A DNA stretch of 64,000 nucleotides, taken from contig CM053332.1 in the NCBI GenBank assembly GCA_028583605.1, positions 18,732,555-18,796,554 of the forward strand. Direction: 5' to 3'. The first letter of the stretch is position 1. Each line of letters begins with the position of its first letter. The notes beneath the pieces are model-generated. The model had not been told where the DNA came from, did not search any database, and saw nothing but the letters and a program-made list of their open reading frames with translations. Source of the DNA: Dastarcus helophoroides (lineage: Eukaryota > Arthropoda > Insecta > Coleoptera > Bothrideridae). The position numbers and the translations under genes are program-made. Shown here piece after piece: positions 11,718 to 22,555 of the stretch.

Positions 11718-11762
11718 TGTTCCTGAAGAAGCCCCCTACGATGGTGGGCGAAACGTCGAACA
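11718..11762 (+). ncRNA. Hammerhead-like motif, family C, plus arm
   Basis: Mirror copy: TGTTC 11718-11722, CTGAAGA 11723-11729, extra A 11730, stem II 11731-11749 (GCCC..GGGC), GAAA 11750-11753, ACGT 11753-11756, C11757, GAACA 11758-11762. The same one-base insertion is present as in the minus arm and as in family A, so it is a family feature rather than chance damage. Confidence 0.6.
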
Positions 11763-11816
11763 CTTTTGACACGGTCCAATCTCAGAAGAAGTGTATCCTG
11801 TATTTATTCTGGACAT

Positions 11817-12674
11817 TAGCTCAACTTTTAAATAGATTTTTAGTCCCCAATAAAGGTACAGCGTGGTTTAGAAATAATTGGGTATAATTACAGGCTACCT
11901 TTGTTAAATCTAATCTCCTGAGGCAATTTGCTAAGAAAAAGAACTCTAATCCTAATTATCCTAGTACGAAAGCTCAAAATTAATCCGACCAAACCATATT
12001 TCTCTCCAACAATTAAATTAGGCGTTACTAAATTTATTTATTGGCACAATCAGTTATGTTTATTGTCGTAATTTATAATATACATCCCAGCTTTTGAGAA
12101 TTTCCATGCAATGTGGCCGTTTCAAGGGGAATATTATTTATAAACTAAGAGTTCTTAATTTGGGATGGCAAGAAGCGCCGTAATTCATAAAACTCATGAA
12201 TTTTAACTTAAAGAAGGTAATTGGATAGCAGTGCTGTATAATTTTACATCAAATGAAATTTCGCAGCGTCTCATGGTGAACCGAAAGTAAAATTACGGCC
12301 AAATTATTTTAGTCCTTGTAGTTTCGAGCAAATAAACTAATTAAATAACTTTCTCTTTAAAGAGTTTTAATAACATTGGGTAACATTTTTAATTAAACAA
12401 GTTGAAATAAGGCGCTACCTCAAACAACAGGTTATACTAAGTATATCATACATCTAAAAATTAGATACTCAGTATTATTGCGTACACAATATATTCAGTC
12501 TGGCATTTTCCAATTTAAATTTAAAGAAAATATTAGACAAAAATTAGGCAGTATTGGAAACTCCCTATGGAAGTGAAAACGTAAAAGTAGGAACGTAGGA
12601 ACGTAGTTCGATCCCCCACTAGTAAACAAGTCAGAATATTGGGGACATTTGAAAATAAATTCTATCAAACTAAC
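11817..12674. other. Unassigned AT-rich sequence
   Basis: No open frame, repeat end or RNA motif that I can support. It may be ordinary intergenic or intronic DNA. Confidence 0.5.
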
Positions 12675-12683
12675 CTACTTTTA

Positions 12684-12969
12684 ACTTTGGTGAAATGGAT
12701 GGTCCTTGGTTATCTTTAAAATTTGAAATAGTAATCTTGTCTCCTGAAACCAAGAAAAATTAAAAAACACAACAAAGGCTGCTTTAATGCGTTTTAATAT
12801 TCAAGCTATCATCTTCAGAGGTCTCTCTGAAGATCTCTGATAAGATCTCTCTGAAGATGATAGCTTGGAGAGATCTCTGAAGATGATAGCTTGGCTATCG
12901 AAACGCGTTAGATCAACCTTTGTTATGTTTTTTAATCTTTCTTGGTTTCAGGGGACAAGATTTGTATTT
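12684..12969. mobile_element. Family A hairpin element, 286 bp
   Basis: Flanked by CTACTTTTA at 12675-12683 and 12970-12978 (9-bp target duplication). It begins with the family terminus (GGATGGTCCTTGGTTATCTT), passes through AACACAACAAAGG and a degraded minus-strand unit, a scrambled series of TCTCTGAAGAT pieces (12820-12880), then a good plus-strand hammerhead-like unit and GTTATGTTTTTTAATCTTTC. Confidence 0.75.
12872..12914 (+). ncRNA. Hammerhead-like motif, family A
   Basis: Stem I GATCT (12872-12876) pairs with AGATC (12910-12914). Core CTGAAGA is 12877-12883, extra T is 12884, stem II GATAGC/GCTATC is 12885-12899, GAAA is 12900-12903, palindromic stem III ACGCGT is 12903-12908, and the cleavage triplet is GTT. 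In the 55.5-kb copy the same positions read CTCT/AGAG and GACAGC/GCTGTC, so pairing is kept although bases differ. Confidence 0.62.
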
Positions 12970-12978
12970 CTACTTTTA

Positions 12979-14668
12979 TAGTTTGTGGTTTGGATGCTGT
13001 ATCATATGAAAACGAATCTAATATTTATTGATAATAAAAAAACACTTTAATATGCTCTAATTTTAACAGTAGAATATTCTTTTAAGCTTAGGGCATGTTG
13101 GTCACACGAAACCACAAGTTTACCCCATATTCAAAGTAGTTCAAACGCCTAAACAGGTTTTCGCTTCAAAAACAAACAAAAGATTATTAAATGTATTTGA
13201 AGAAATTTTTTTCATAACGTGTCTCCTTTTAAATTTCCAATAGCTTTAAGTAATCCTTTTGGGGAACGTTCCCGAGATTGACCCAGTACAAATTTGAGCG
13301 ACACTTGATACTATGCCGTCAACATTTACGTATAACCCCTGATTTAGGGTAACCAAGTTATCCCAAGAAATATTAATTGTTGCGATCTAACTTAATGGAA
13401 AGTTGTTATAGTCTTCCCCATCTATCTATGAAGCTATGCTCCATCTAGATGTTGGTCTATTTATATTTTGGTCCCAGTGGTAATCCATATTAACGAGACT
13501 CCGTAATCACACGATAAATCACAGGACAAACAGATTACACCTAAAATTAATTATTACTCCCAGATGTGGATAATTAACCGAGCAAATACAATCAGAAACT
13601 TCTCCTGTTTGACAAACAGGAAAACTTTGGCGAAGACGGTTTTACCGGATACAGCCGTGAAATATTGAAAGAGATCGATTTATCCTGTTATGCATAATTT
13701 AGGGATATGTTTGCTGTACATATTTCTGCTAATAATAATACACTGTTTACCCAATTGTTTTAAGAAAAATAACCACAATAAAGTTACCAAATGAACTCAT
13801 ACCCCGCCAACCAAAGGGAATCTAGTAACATTTTCGAATTTGACACATTAGATCAGAAAATTGGTAAAATATGCCCTAGCAAAATAGAAAAATTTGAAAC
13901 CACAGAACTCTAAATACCTTTCTTAGGACCCATCAGTTCTCCTGATATTTTGATGTTTGAGTTGAATTTTCTAAACAATTCTAAATTTCAATTGATCTTC
14001 AAAGAAATTATTTTTATTCACTGGGCACGGAGTTTAGAGAGAAACTAGGCAGTCTTGGAGGCTGCCGACAGAAGTGAAAACTTAATACTAATAAATAACA
14101 GCGTCTATGAAATGTAGTTGGTACCTATACTGCCCAAACCAGCGAGCCATTATTATTTTCGTTCCGGTTGTCGGTTTTCGTTCCGGAAAAAAATTATATA
14201 GGTTTTCGCTTCGACAAAAATAACGGCTTTTGCGCTTTTCGGTTTTTGGTTCAGCTCCGAGTGACTCATTTTTAATTTTTTATTTAAAAAAAAGAAAATA
14301 TTTCGGGTAATCTCGAAACAAAAGTCCAACTTTCAAAAAAGATACAAAATTAAGGAAAAAAATTAAATTAGGTTAAAATTTCGAGTACAAAGTCAATTTT
14401 TTTAGAAAATGCAGAAACTGTAAACTTGTACTCTAATTTTTAGAATAAATAGAATTTAAAATTAAAAATTTTAGATTTCGAAATTTTGAGTTAATTTAAT
14501 TAGAAATAAGGTTAACACTTTTTAAGTTTAATGTTGTGTTCGCCTTTTACCTGCAGCTTCCGTTAAAAGTAATAAATATACAAATTGCCCTTAACACATC
14601 CTTTATGGTCTATTGCTAAGAAACCACAACCCTACCGAAAGGGACAACTGATTATTAATTCTAAGTCT
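12979..14668. other. Mostly unassigned; subterminal hAT-like repeat near 14140-14275
   Basis: 12979-14130 shows no coding or repeat signal I can support. From about 14143 the CATTATTATTTTCGTTCC, CGGTTTTCG and GGTTCAGCTCC motifs match the left end of the element at 32021, so a degraded left end of that CAGGGC family starts here. A matching degraded right end is at 28781-28795, so the AT-rich DNA between may be one old element carrying later insertions; this is inference. Confidence 0.45.
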
Positions 14669-15667
14669 CAGAGGCGGCGTAAGGCGTGGGCGATGTGGGC
14701 CACCGCCACGGCCTCGCGGTGCAAAGGGCCTCGCGCCTCACAGCCGAAAATAAATTTAAAAAATTATTAAAAATTCAAAAGTACAAGCCACAAGGTTTCT
14801 TTTATAACAAATATATTACAATTAATTCTCCACTTAAACATATTTCACTCTTCGACGCACGATATGAATGTGAACGAAATAATCGATATTTCTGATAAAC
14901 CATATTGTTACAAAAAATTAATTAATTAAAAAATCTCATCTTTGTCGTTTCTGATCATTCGTTTATATTTGGTCTGGCAACATTAGTTGACGTTAAGTTG
15001 CTATCGCAGGGAATCCCCGATCAGAGAAAAGTTAAAAAAAATTCCAAAAGAGCAAATTCTGAAAAACTGTCAGGATTTACACACAGTCCTGCAAGTAGGT
15101 GAGAGCAGTGACTTCCAACCTTATGAGTTGTATGGGGAGTTAAAATATATGATCCCAAATTTACCCAGCTCTATTAAAAACGTAAAACATCTGCTCCTAT
15201 ATCATAAACAACGATTTGAAAGAAATTTACCCAAATGTTTACATTGTCATTAGAATTTTGTTAACAATACCTGTAAGTACTGCTTCCGCTGAAGGGAGCT
15301 TTTCAAAATTAAAACCAATTAAAAATTATTTAAAAAATGCTATGGGTCAAGAAAGACTTTCACTTTTTGGCAATTTTATCTATTGAAGTAGATATAGCAT
15401 CTAAGATAAATTACGAACCAATCATTAAGGAGTTCAGTAAAACCAAAAGTAGAAAATTTCTGTTTTTTTAATTTTTTCTTTATTTTTTTCATTTTTCTCT
15501 AATGTTCGAAAGAAGTATAAGTAAAAATTTAGGTTTGTATCTTAATGAATAAAAAACTGTTTAATTTCAAGTGATTTTTTATTTTATATTCCCTTCTTCT
15601 TGCACCATCAGAGAGCCTCGCGAAATATACCTTGCCCACCTTAAGTTTAGGCCTTGCGCCGCCACTG
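14669..15667 (+). mobile_element. hAT element, internally deleted (999 bp)
   Basis: Inverted ends CAGAGGCGGCGTAAGGC and (complement) CAGTGGCGGCGCAAGGC, 15 of 17 matching, flanked by a perfect 8-bp target duplication CTAAGTCT at 14661-14668 and 15668-15675. Both the CAGNGGCGG terminus and the 8-bp duplication are hAT hallmarks. Only the C-terminal part of the transposase remains inside, so the copy is non-autonomous. Confidence 0.92.
14987..15471 (+). pseudogene. hAT transposase C-terminal remnant
   Basis: A frame at 14987-15253 encodes about 88 residues (SDFQPYELYGELKYMIPNL). A neighbouring frame from about 15231 carries the classic hAT dimerisation stretch TIPVSTASAEGSFSKLKPIK and continues to a stop near 15388. 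A third frame to 15471 holds LSIEVDIASKINYEPIIKEF. Two frameshifts therefore split the domain. The N-terminal zinc finger and the catalytic DDE region are absent. The family role is dimer formation during cut-and-paste transposition. Confidence 0.85.
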
Positions 15668-15761
15668 CTAAGTCTTGTTCTTTCTTAATAGCTGATCTCC
15701 AAGATTTCTTATCTTCTTTATTACTAGCCATTAAACAGGCTCGTAATCAGGGGGGAGGGCT

Positions 15762-15779
15762 AGGGGGCTGCAGCCCCCT
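15762..15779. repeat. Perfect 18-bp GC palindrome
   Basis: AGGGGGCTGCAGCCCCCT, in a G-rich context very unlike the surrounding AT-rich DNA. It may mark an element end, but no partner was found. Confidence 0.5.
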
Positions 15780-15799
15780 CGAAATTTTTTGACTTCACT

Positions 15800-18700
15800 C
15801 TGGATAGAACTGAACTTTCCAGATGTGCGACCCTTTTAAAAACCATTTTTAATGGATCATTTTGTTTTCGTACTGAAATGCAAGGATGTTTCATTTTTCA
15901 AATTTGGCTCCATTTCTTATTATTAGAGACCAGATTTTAAGCACAATCAAGTAAGGTAAAAACGTGAGCAAAATGCTAAATTAGGCAGAAACAAAAAGCT
16001 AAAGAAGACACCAATAGGGTAAAATTCTTTTACAAAAAAGGCATTAATAGGCCAAAACGCACCATTTACAAAAAAAAATTTACAAAAAAAACAGTCGAAA
16101 TTTAAAAAAATGATAGATTTAAGGTTTTACTCAGGACATTCAGAAGAATTATAATATTTTCAAATGAAGAAGTTCTTAAAATTTCGAATTCATTCTTGAA
16201 GTTTCGCCCTAAATCTTGAAATTTTTATCCTAAACTCATTCAATTTTTTTCCAATATTTTGACATTGAAATCTGAGATTTCGTTTCTAGGAAAATTTAAA
16301 CTTTTCTTGAAATGTCTTTTTTTTATTTGAAATTTCAGTCTTACGTTTTGAATTTTATAAAAATAATGTTGAATTTGCAAGCTTTTCAAGCTTAAACTCC
16401 CTATTTTAAAAAAAATCAAATTTTGGGAAGAACTAGTAATTTATACAAGCGATTTTTTGAGATTTAACACTAAATTTTGAGAAAAACTTGGATTTTGTAA
16501 TAATAGTTTTACAGTTTTAGAATTTAAAAAATTACGTTTTGAATTTTACTAAAATAATGTTGAATTTGCAAGCTTTTCAAGCTTAAACTCCCTATTTAAA
16601 AAAAAATTCAAATTTTGGGAAGAACTAAAAATTTATACAAGCGATTTTTCGAGATTTAACACTAAATTTTGAGAAAAACTTGAATTTTGTAATAATAGTT
16701 TTACAGTTTTAGAATTTAAAAAATTACGTTTTGAATTTTACTAAAATAACGTTGAATTTGCAAGCTTTTTAAGCTTAAACTCCCTATTTTGAAAAAAAAT
16801 TTAAATTTTGAGAAGAATTAAAAATTTAGACAATCTATTTTTCCAGATTTATCACCAAATTCTGAGAAAAACTTGGATTTTGTAATAATAGTTTTACAGT
16901 TTTCGAATTTAAATATTTAAATTTTAAATTAGGTTTTGGTATAAAATTTTGAATGTAAGGCCCTTTACTAAAAAATCAAAATATCTTATGAGCCATTATT
17001 TTGAGAATATATTTTTTAATAAGTTATTTTTATGAATTTTCTCTATAATTTTCCTAACATGGCGATTGAACTTGAAAAAAATGTCCAAAATGTCGATTCT
17101 TTTATAAATTTCGAGTTTTGCAAAAAACTTGAGCATTTTTAAGTTGAAATATTTAGGAATTTTTTAATAAATTTAACCCATCAACTTAACTCGAAATATT
17201 TAATTTTTTTTAAAGTTTTAATTTTATAATAGAAAATTTCGAAATTTTTTGTCATGAAGTTGATTTGTTTATATTTTGACTACGATTTCGAAAATTCGAC
17301 TTTTTTCTCCAAAATTCAAATTCCAAGTGAAAACTTCCAAAAAAATATTGAAATTTCTGTCTTAGTTATCAAATTTCAACTTTAATTAAGAATTTATTTT
17401 ACTTTTAATCACAGTTCTATCTTACTTATCAAATTTCAACTTTAATTAAGAATTTATTGTACTTTTAATCACTTTTAAATCCATATTTTTAAAAAAACTT
17501 GATTTATACAATTTTTACAACTTTTTACCACAAGTTTAAAAATGTCAAAATTAAAGTCGAAATTTGGAAAAAAATGAGCTTAGTTTATTTTTCAAAATTT
17601 TTACATTAGCACTAATTCCAAATTCAGACTTCTTTAAAATATTTTGACTTTCTTTCTAGACATTGAATTTATAGAAAATCTCCTGGCCATTTTGAGAAAA
17701 CACTAAAAGTTTCAGGAAATATTAAAGTTTATTTTTTAAATTTTGTTTCAAGACAAAATGTTGAGTGTTATTAGTTTTTGTTAATAGATTTTATCTTTTG
17801 GAAATGAAAGATTTTTTTTTAGAAAATTTTGACTTCAAACCTTTTTTTTCAAAAATTATCGCTTCTTTTTTCTTCGGATTTAGAGAGTAATTCTAAATGT
17901 CAACTTATTTCTAAAATTTCGAATTTAAAAAACTAAAAATTTCGAGTTCGAACAGGTCACATTAAGAATTAACATATCGTAATTTTGTTCGGAAATTCAA
18001 AATTTTTAAAAATGTTAATATTTTCGGAAATGTTTAATAATGAATTCTGGTTATTTTTAAGTATAAACACGGTCGTAATTAAACTTTTTCTAGAACGAGT
18101 TTGTCCACTCTAAATGTAGACTTTTCTAGACATTTCAAATTAAAATTGCAAATTTAAAAAACTCAAGATTAGGTTCAGAATTTCGATATAAAATTTTCAG
18201 TTTCAAGAAAAAATTGATGTTTAAAAAAATATTTGTGGGTTTGAAGTAAATACCAAGATTTTAAACTTTGAATTTTGGGAAAAAAAGTAAAAGTATTAAC
18301 ATCCTTTGCATTTAGCAAAAAATCTAATTCAAATTCAAAATTTTCAAAAAAGGTCGAAATTTTGAGATTAAAGGTAAAACTTACAAAAAAAAAACGATAA
18401 ATAACTTTATAACAAAAACTTTTTTTCGAAATTCGAAAGAATCAAATGCACTTCGACATGGCAAATTCAGATAGCAACAATAATTCCCAAAATTGCCCAA
18501 AATAAATAAAAATAAAAAACGTAGGAATTGAATTGCACCGTTCTAGAAACTAAAATTTTGATTCAATCAATTATCAAAGTTCAAAAAATAGTTCTTTCAT
18601 AAATAAAAATTCTTCAAGTATTCTTCTAGTAATAATAAGTCTTTTAAATATTCGAATTTAAAAATTACTACGTAAATATCAAAAAAGGTCATAATTTTTA

Positions 18701-19457
18701 AAAAAAGACTACATTTCATGTTTAAGTCAAAATTTTAGAATATAAAATTGCAATTTAAATATAAAATTTTTGGAAACATGTAAACATTTCGAAAATAAAG
18801 TTAAGACATTTTCAAGTTTTTAGGAAATTTCGAAGTTATTTTTAAAATTTTATTATGTTCTGAAGAATCCTAGTTTAAATTTAAAATTTTGATTTTTTTT
18901 AAGATAAAAGTAGTCTACATTTAAAGAGACGTTTTTTGAAATGGTCAAATTTTGATTAAAATTGAAAAACGTTTGTCAAAGATAAAAATTTAATAACTAA
19001 TAGGATTTCCATTTTTCTAGAAACTTCGAATTTTTAAGCAGATGTTAAGGATTCCCAATTTTATCAAAATTTCAAGTTAACATTATTAAATTCGGAAATT
19101 GATAAAAAAGTTTCATAAATTTTTAAGTTTTTCTTATCAAAAGTTTTAAAGTCACGTCTCGTAAGTAATGAAGATCGAAATTTACCGATTAAAGTTAAAA
19201 TTTTATGACTAAGGTGAAATTTTGTTTTCTTTCTTTTTTTTTTCGAAGTTTTAACCTTAGAAGTCAAAATTCCGAGAAAACTCGGCAGTTTGAAATTAAA
19301 GTCGAAATAAAGTCGATATTTTGATTCTAAAGTTGGAATTTTAGGAAAAAAGTAAAAATTCAAATTTCAAACTAAATATTTTGACAGAGAACTCGAAGTT
19401 TATCAAAATCCAAAGATTTTAAGAAATGCTGGTATTTTGAATTTTAAAAATTTGAAG
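15800..19457. other. AT-rich repeat-derived sequence
   Basis: Degenerate A/T-rich sequence dominated by motifs such as AAATTTCGA and TCGAAATTTT, with no coding content. It contains the tandem array at 16341-16915. The texture continues on the other side of the gypsy insertion (26681 onward), as expected if the gypsy element split it. Confidence 0.55.
16341..16915. repeat. Tandem array, three units of about 191 bp
   Basis: Units begin TTACGTTTTGAATTTTA at 16341, 16532 and 16724. Each contains GCAAGCTTTT(C/T)AAGCTTAAAC, a short inverted motif, then GGGAAGAACTA or variants and AACTTGAATTTTGTAATAAT. Units 1 and 2 are nearly identical; unit 3 is more diverged. Confidence 0.85.
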
Positions 19458-19461
19458 CTAC

Positions 19462-19824
19462 TGTTACGGGCTTATCGGTTCGATTGATTACACTTATCGA
19501 ATAAGACCCACTTTATTACTGAACTCAACTTGGATCACCACAATTGACAATTAACTCACTTATTATTGACTTCTACTAACTCACTAATTACACTTACTTT
19601 AACTGACTGACTCGAGGAAAAGCTGACCACTTTTTTATAGTTTTGGCCCCCGGCTTCCAGAATTTTCGGCAGATAAGGTTTATCGAATGCCGAAATTTCT
19701 GGAACGCTTATTTGCCGTTTGTTTCGTTATCGCGGCCGCCTTCCCCTTATCAGAACCTTTTTTTATTTACTAAATTCTACATTTCTATTCTAAATCCTAT
19801 TTCATCTATTTACATTGCGTTACA
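19462..19824 (-). repeat. 3' LTR of the gypsy element (363 bp)
   Basis: On the plus strand it starts TGTTACGGGCTTATCGG and ends TTGCGTTACA, so it has TG..CA ends in either orientation. It contains a CTATAAAAAAG TATA-like box on the minus strand (about 19631-19640) and an imperfect palindrome around GCCGAAATTTCTGG. It matches the split LTR at 22154-22180 plus 26330-26676. Confidence 0.92.
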
Positions 19825-19837
19825 CTGCCTCCCCCTT
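19825..19837 (-). other. Polypurine tract of the gypsy element
   Basis: On the element strand AAGGGGGAGGCAG directly precedes the 3' LTR. This is the expected plus-strand DNA primer site. The integrase stop codon lies about 20 bp upstream. Confidence 0.85.
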
Positions 19838-19854
19838 AGAAATGATCGTCCCGA

Positions 19855-20857
19855 TCAGTTCCAATCAGTCACTTCGCCACTAAATTTGCATAATCTGTTC
19901 AGGTGTACCACTTTCATTTTACTCCTGGAGCTTCGCTGGATCCTATATACCAAGTCGTTGATCCTCTTCAGTACTTTGTACGGCGTTTCCCAAGATGGCG
20001 TAAACTTTGGCAAAACTCCTTTCTTTCGCTGAGGGTTGTATAGCCATACCAACTCGCCCTCACTGAAACCACCATGATTGGCATTCACGTCATACCTGGC
20101 CTTCATCCGGTCCGTCGCCAAGTTGATCTTCGTCTGCACCAGAGCATGCGTCTCGAATATCGCTTTCCTCAAGTCATCTACGAAACCCATCGTTTCCCTG
20201 GGGGTCTCCCTTGGTGATCCAAACACCAAATCACACGGAAGCCGCAGTTCCCTCCCAAAGATCACTTTTGCCGGAGTCTGACTTGTAGTTTCATGAGTTG
20301 CCGCGGGATAGGCCATCAGAAACAGTGGAAGATGTCGGTCCCAGTCGGTCTGATGTTTGGAAACGACCTTCGAAAGATGTTCCTTTAAGGTCCTGTTAAA
20401 TCTCTCCACCATTCCGTCAGACTGTGGATGAAGAGGTGTTATTCGAGTTTTTCTTATTCCAAGAAGACGACACACCTCTTGGAAAACCCCCGATTCAAAA
20501 GTCCTTCCCTGGTCCGAGTGTAGTTCCAAGGGAACACCAAAACGACAGATATAGTTGTCCAGAAGAACCCTTGCGACTGTGGTGGCTTCTTGGTGCGGGA
20601 TGGCACAAGCTTCAGGCCATTTACTGAAATAATCCATGGCCACCAGGATGTACTTGTTTCCATCGTCTGAAGCTGGGAATGGTCCTGCCACATCGATTGC
20701 AATTCTTTCAAATGGAGCTCCCACATTATATTGCTTCAGGGCCCCTTTGGTTCTCATACGAGGACCCTTGGATACAGCACAGGTGACACATTTCCGACAC
20801 CACCGCTCGACGTCCTCCCTGCAGTTAACCCAATAGAATCGTTTTCGAACCTTCTCC
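19855..20857 (-). pseudogene. gypsy integrase, joined directly to gag
   Basis: A frame of about 330 residues opens inside the zinc-binding region (VNCREDVERWCRKCVTCA keeps the CC half; the HH half is gone). It then has the catalytic core with Asp in ERIAIDVAGPF, Asp in LHSDQGRTF and Glu in GMVERFNRTL, and a C-terminal GPY/F-like module (FTPSWETPYKVLKRI). The start given for an ATG-initiated frame (20757) is not the true start: the frame extends upstream to a junction with gag near 20851-20866, where protease, RT and RNase H have been deleted. It ends in a stop at 19855. The catalytic residues look intact; the protein has lost its normal expression context. Confidence 0.9.
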
Positions 20858-20859
20858 GG

Positions 20860-22033
20860 GGTCTCTTATTCCTTCTATGAAAATTCTAACTGCGTGGAGT
20901 TCCAGAAAGTCGGTTGGTGCTGTTGGATAGGCGATGTACGCCAATCTTCTAACGTCAGCCTCAAATTCTTGCAGCGTTTCTCCACTTTTCTGTCTTCTTA
21001 CTAGCAGCTGCTGCTGGACAACTTGCTGCAAATGTTGATCCCCAAATCTCAGCTCCAAAGCCCTAACTAGATCTTCATAATTGGCTTGTTTTTGATCCGA
21101 TAGGGTTCGGAGTAATTCCAGGGCATCTCCGCGCAGGGATACCACTAATGAGGTTGCATTTGCTTCCTCCGTCCACTGATTGGGTTTAGCAGCAGCTTCG
21201 AACTATTTTCTGTAGGTGTGGAAGGATGTTTTTTCGTCATAGGTCGGAGGTTTTACCTTTTGGGAAGAACTAGCAGGTACGCTTTCGGATTCATTTTGTG
21301 TGCTTTGTCCACTTAGCAACTTTTTCATGTTATTTTTTATATTGCTGATCTCCCTCTTTGTTGCATTTTCCAAATCAAGAAGCTTGCTGTTGAATTTTTC
21401 CTTTACTTCCCCAATTTCTTCCCTAACTTCGCCCATCTCTTCTTGCATTTCTTCTCGCATTCCTGTAATTTGTTCTTTCACTTCGTCTTTCATTTTTTTA
21501 ACGTTTACTCCCATTTTTTCAGTTATATTTGCTAGCAGACTGTGCAATTCTTGTTTTTCTGCATTCCTTTTCTGATCTTCTTCTTCTTTTTCTTGTCGTC
21601 TTCGTTCTTTCTCTTGTCGTCTTCGTTCTTCCTCTTGTCGTTTTCGTTCTTCCTCCTGTTCTTTTTCTTGTCGTCTTCGTTCTTTCTCCTGTTCTTTTTC
21701 TTGTCGTCTTTCTTCTTTGTCTTGTCGTCTTCGTTTTTCCTCTTGTTCTTTTTCTTGTCATCTTCGTTCTTTCTCCTGTTCTTTTTCTTGTCGTCTTTCT
21801 TCTTTGTCTTGTCGTTTTCGTTTTTCCTCTTGTTCTTTTTCTTGTCGTCTTCGTTCTTCCTCCTGTTCTTTTTCTTGTCGTCTTTGTTCTTCCTCTTGAT
21901 CTTTTTCTCGTCCTCTTTCTTCTGCTTGGTCTTTAAACATTGCTAATAACGCTTGCATTTGTTGTTCCATTTTGGCCGATTTTAATCTTGTATCCATAAA
22001 GCGTATCTGAATGTTCAAGATTTTACTTGACAC
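20860..22033 (-). pseudogene. gag: gypsy gag with a charged repeat region, two nonsense mutations
   Basis: A single minus-strand frame runs from about 22033 to the deletion junction, interrupted by TGA (21760-21758, in a CGA-type arginine codon) and TAG (21205-21203, replacing a likely CAG). The first 90 residues include MDTRLKSAKMEQQMQALLAM. Then comes a long Glu/Lys/Arg/Gln coiled-coil-like stretch encoded by a minisatellite (21560-21930), then LLANITEKMGVNVKKMKDEV, then the retrotransposon gag domain (SLRGDALELLRTL, LELRFGDQHLQQ, ETLQEFEADVRRLAY). The opposite strand gives Leu/Phe/Ser-rich frames that are shadows. The family role is capsid formation. Confidence 0.85.
21560..21930. repeat. 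Minisatellite inside gag
   Basis: On the plus strand repeated pieces such as TTGTCGTCTTCGTTCTT and CTCCTGTTCTTTTTCTTG recur in 15-33 bp steps. On the coding strand they specify blocks like RRRQEKEQEE. The unequal arrangement suggests expansion and contraction by slippage within a coding sequence. Confidence 0.85.
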
Positions 22034-22138
22034 GCCTCGTATAACTGTTTAACAGTTTAAAACGTCCGAGATAAAGTCAACTACGGCACCTGGCACGAAT
22101 TTTTTTCGAGTAACAAAGCACAATTCACGAATAATTTT

Positions 22139-22151
22139 ACTTCTGACACCA
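22139..22151 (-). other. Primer-binding site of the gypsy element
   Basis: On the element strand TGGTGTCAGAAGT begins two bases after the LTR end. Its TGG start matches the complement of a tRNA CCA tail. I do not assign the tRNA. Confidence 0.65.
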
Positions 22152-22153
22152 GA

Positions 22154-22180
22154 TGTTACGGGCTTATCGATTGGATTGAT
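22154..22180 (-). repeat. 5' LTR of the gypsy element, inner fragment
   Basis: TGTTACGGGCTTATCGATTG continues to the P-element insertion point at 22181. The remaining LTR sequence picks up at 26322. Confidence 0.9.
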
Positions 22181-22209
22181 CATAGAGTAAATATAAACTA
22201 GAGACGACA
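22181..22209 (+). repeat. P element left terminal inverted repeat
   Basis: Starts CATAGAGTAAATATAAAC and ends CTAGAGACGACA; pairs with 26294-26321. A longer (over 100 bp) match exists to the inverted left end at 25950-26055. Confidence 0.88.
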
Positions 22210-22555
22210 ATAAACAAACTTCCGTGTCGTTGTTATTGGAGTGAAAGGGAAGATGTTTATCAACATGTATTCTGATAGAAATTTTTGACAGACGACAATC
22301 AAACCGGTGTTTGTTTTGGCGATTTTGTTGTTAATTGCAGTTTTTAGGAGTTTAAACTTGGTGTATATTGTGCAGCATACTGGTTAGACATTGTTTATAG
22401 TGTTACTTATTAGTGAAAAGACCTAGTTTTAAAATTATTTGGATATTTCAAAGAGAAGCGTGTTTAAATTTACTTATTGGGTAAGATGCAGGGCCGTATT
22501 CAGATTGAATGCTTTCTTACAAGTATTAATTTCAGTTATCTTACTTGTTTAAAAA

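Larger units (their letters stand above)
11538..11800. mobile_element. Family C hammerhead hairpin element, 263 bp
   Basis: Flanked by a perfect 16-bp target duplication, TATTTATTCTGGACAT, at 11522-11537 and 11801-11816. The interior is a snap-back: the unit with GAACACTTTT, GACACGGTCCAAT and GAAGAAGT motifs occurs first on the minus strand (about 11545-11663), then on the plus strand (11718-11800), with an A/T-rich loop between. Each arm carries one hammerhead-like motif. Related partial copies are at 41991-42112 and 43451-43582. Confidence 0.85.

Noticed and set aside
21529..21946. Leu/Phe/Ser/Val-rich open frames on the plus strand, like membrane proteins
   Set aside because: They are antisense shadows of the Glu/Lys/Arg/Gln-rich gag minisatellite.
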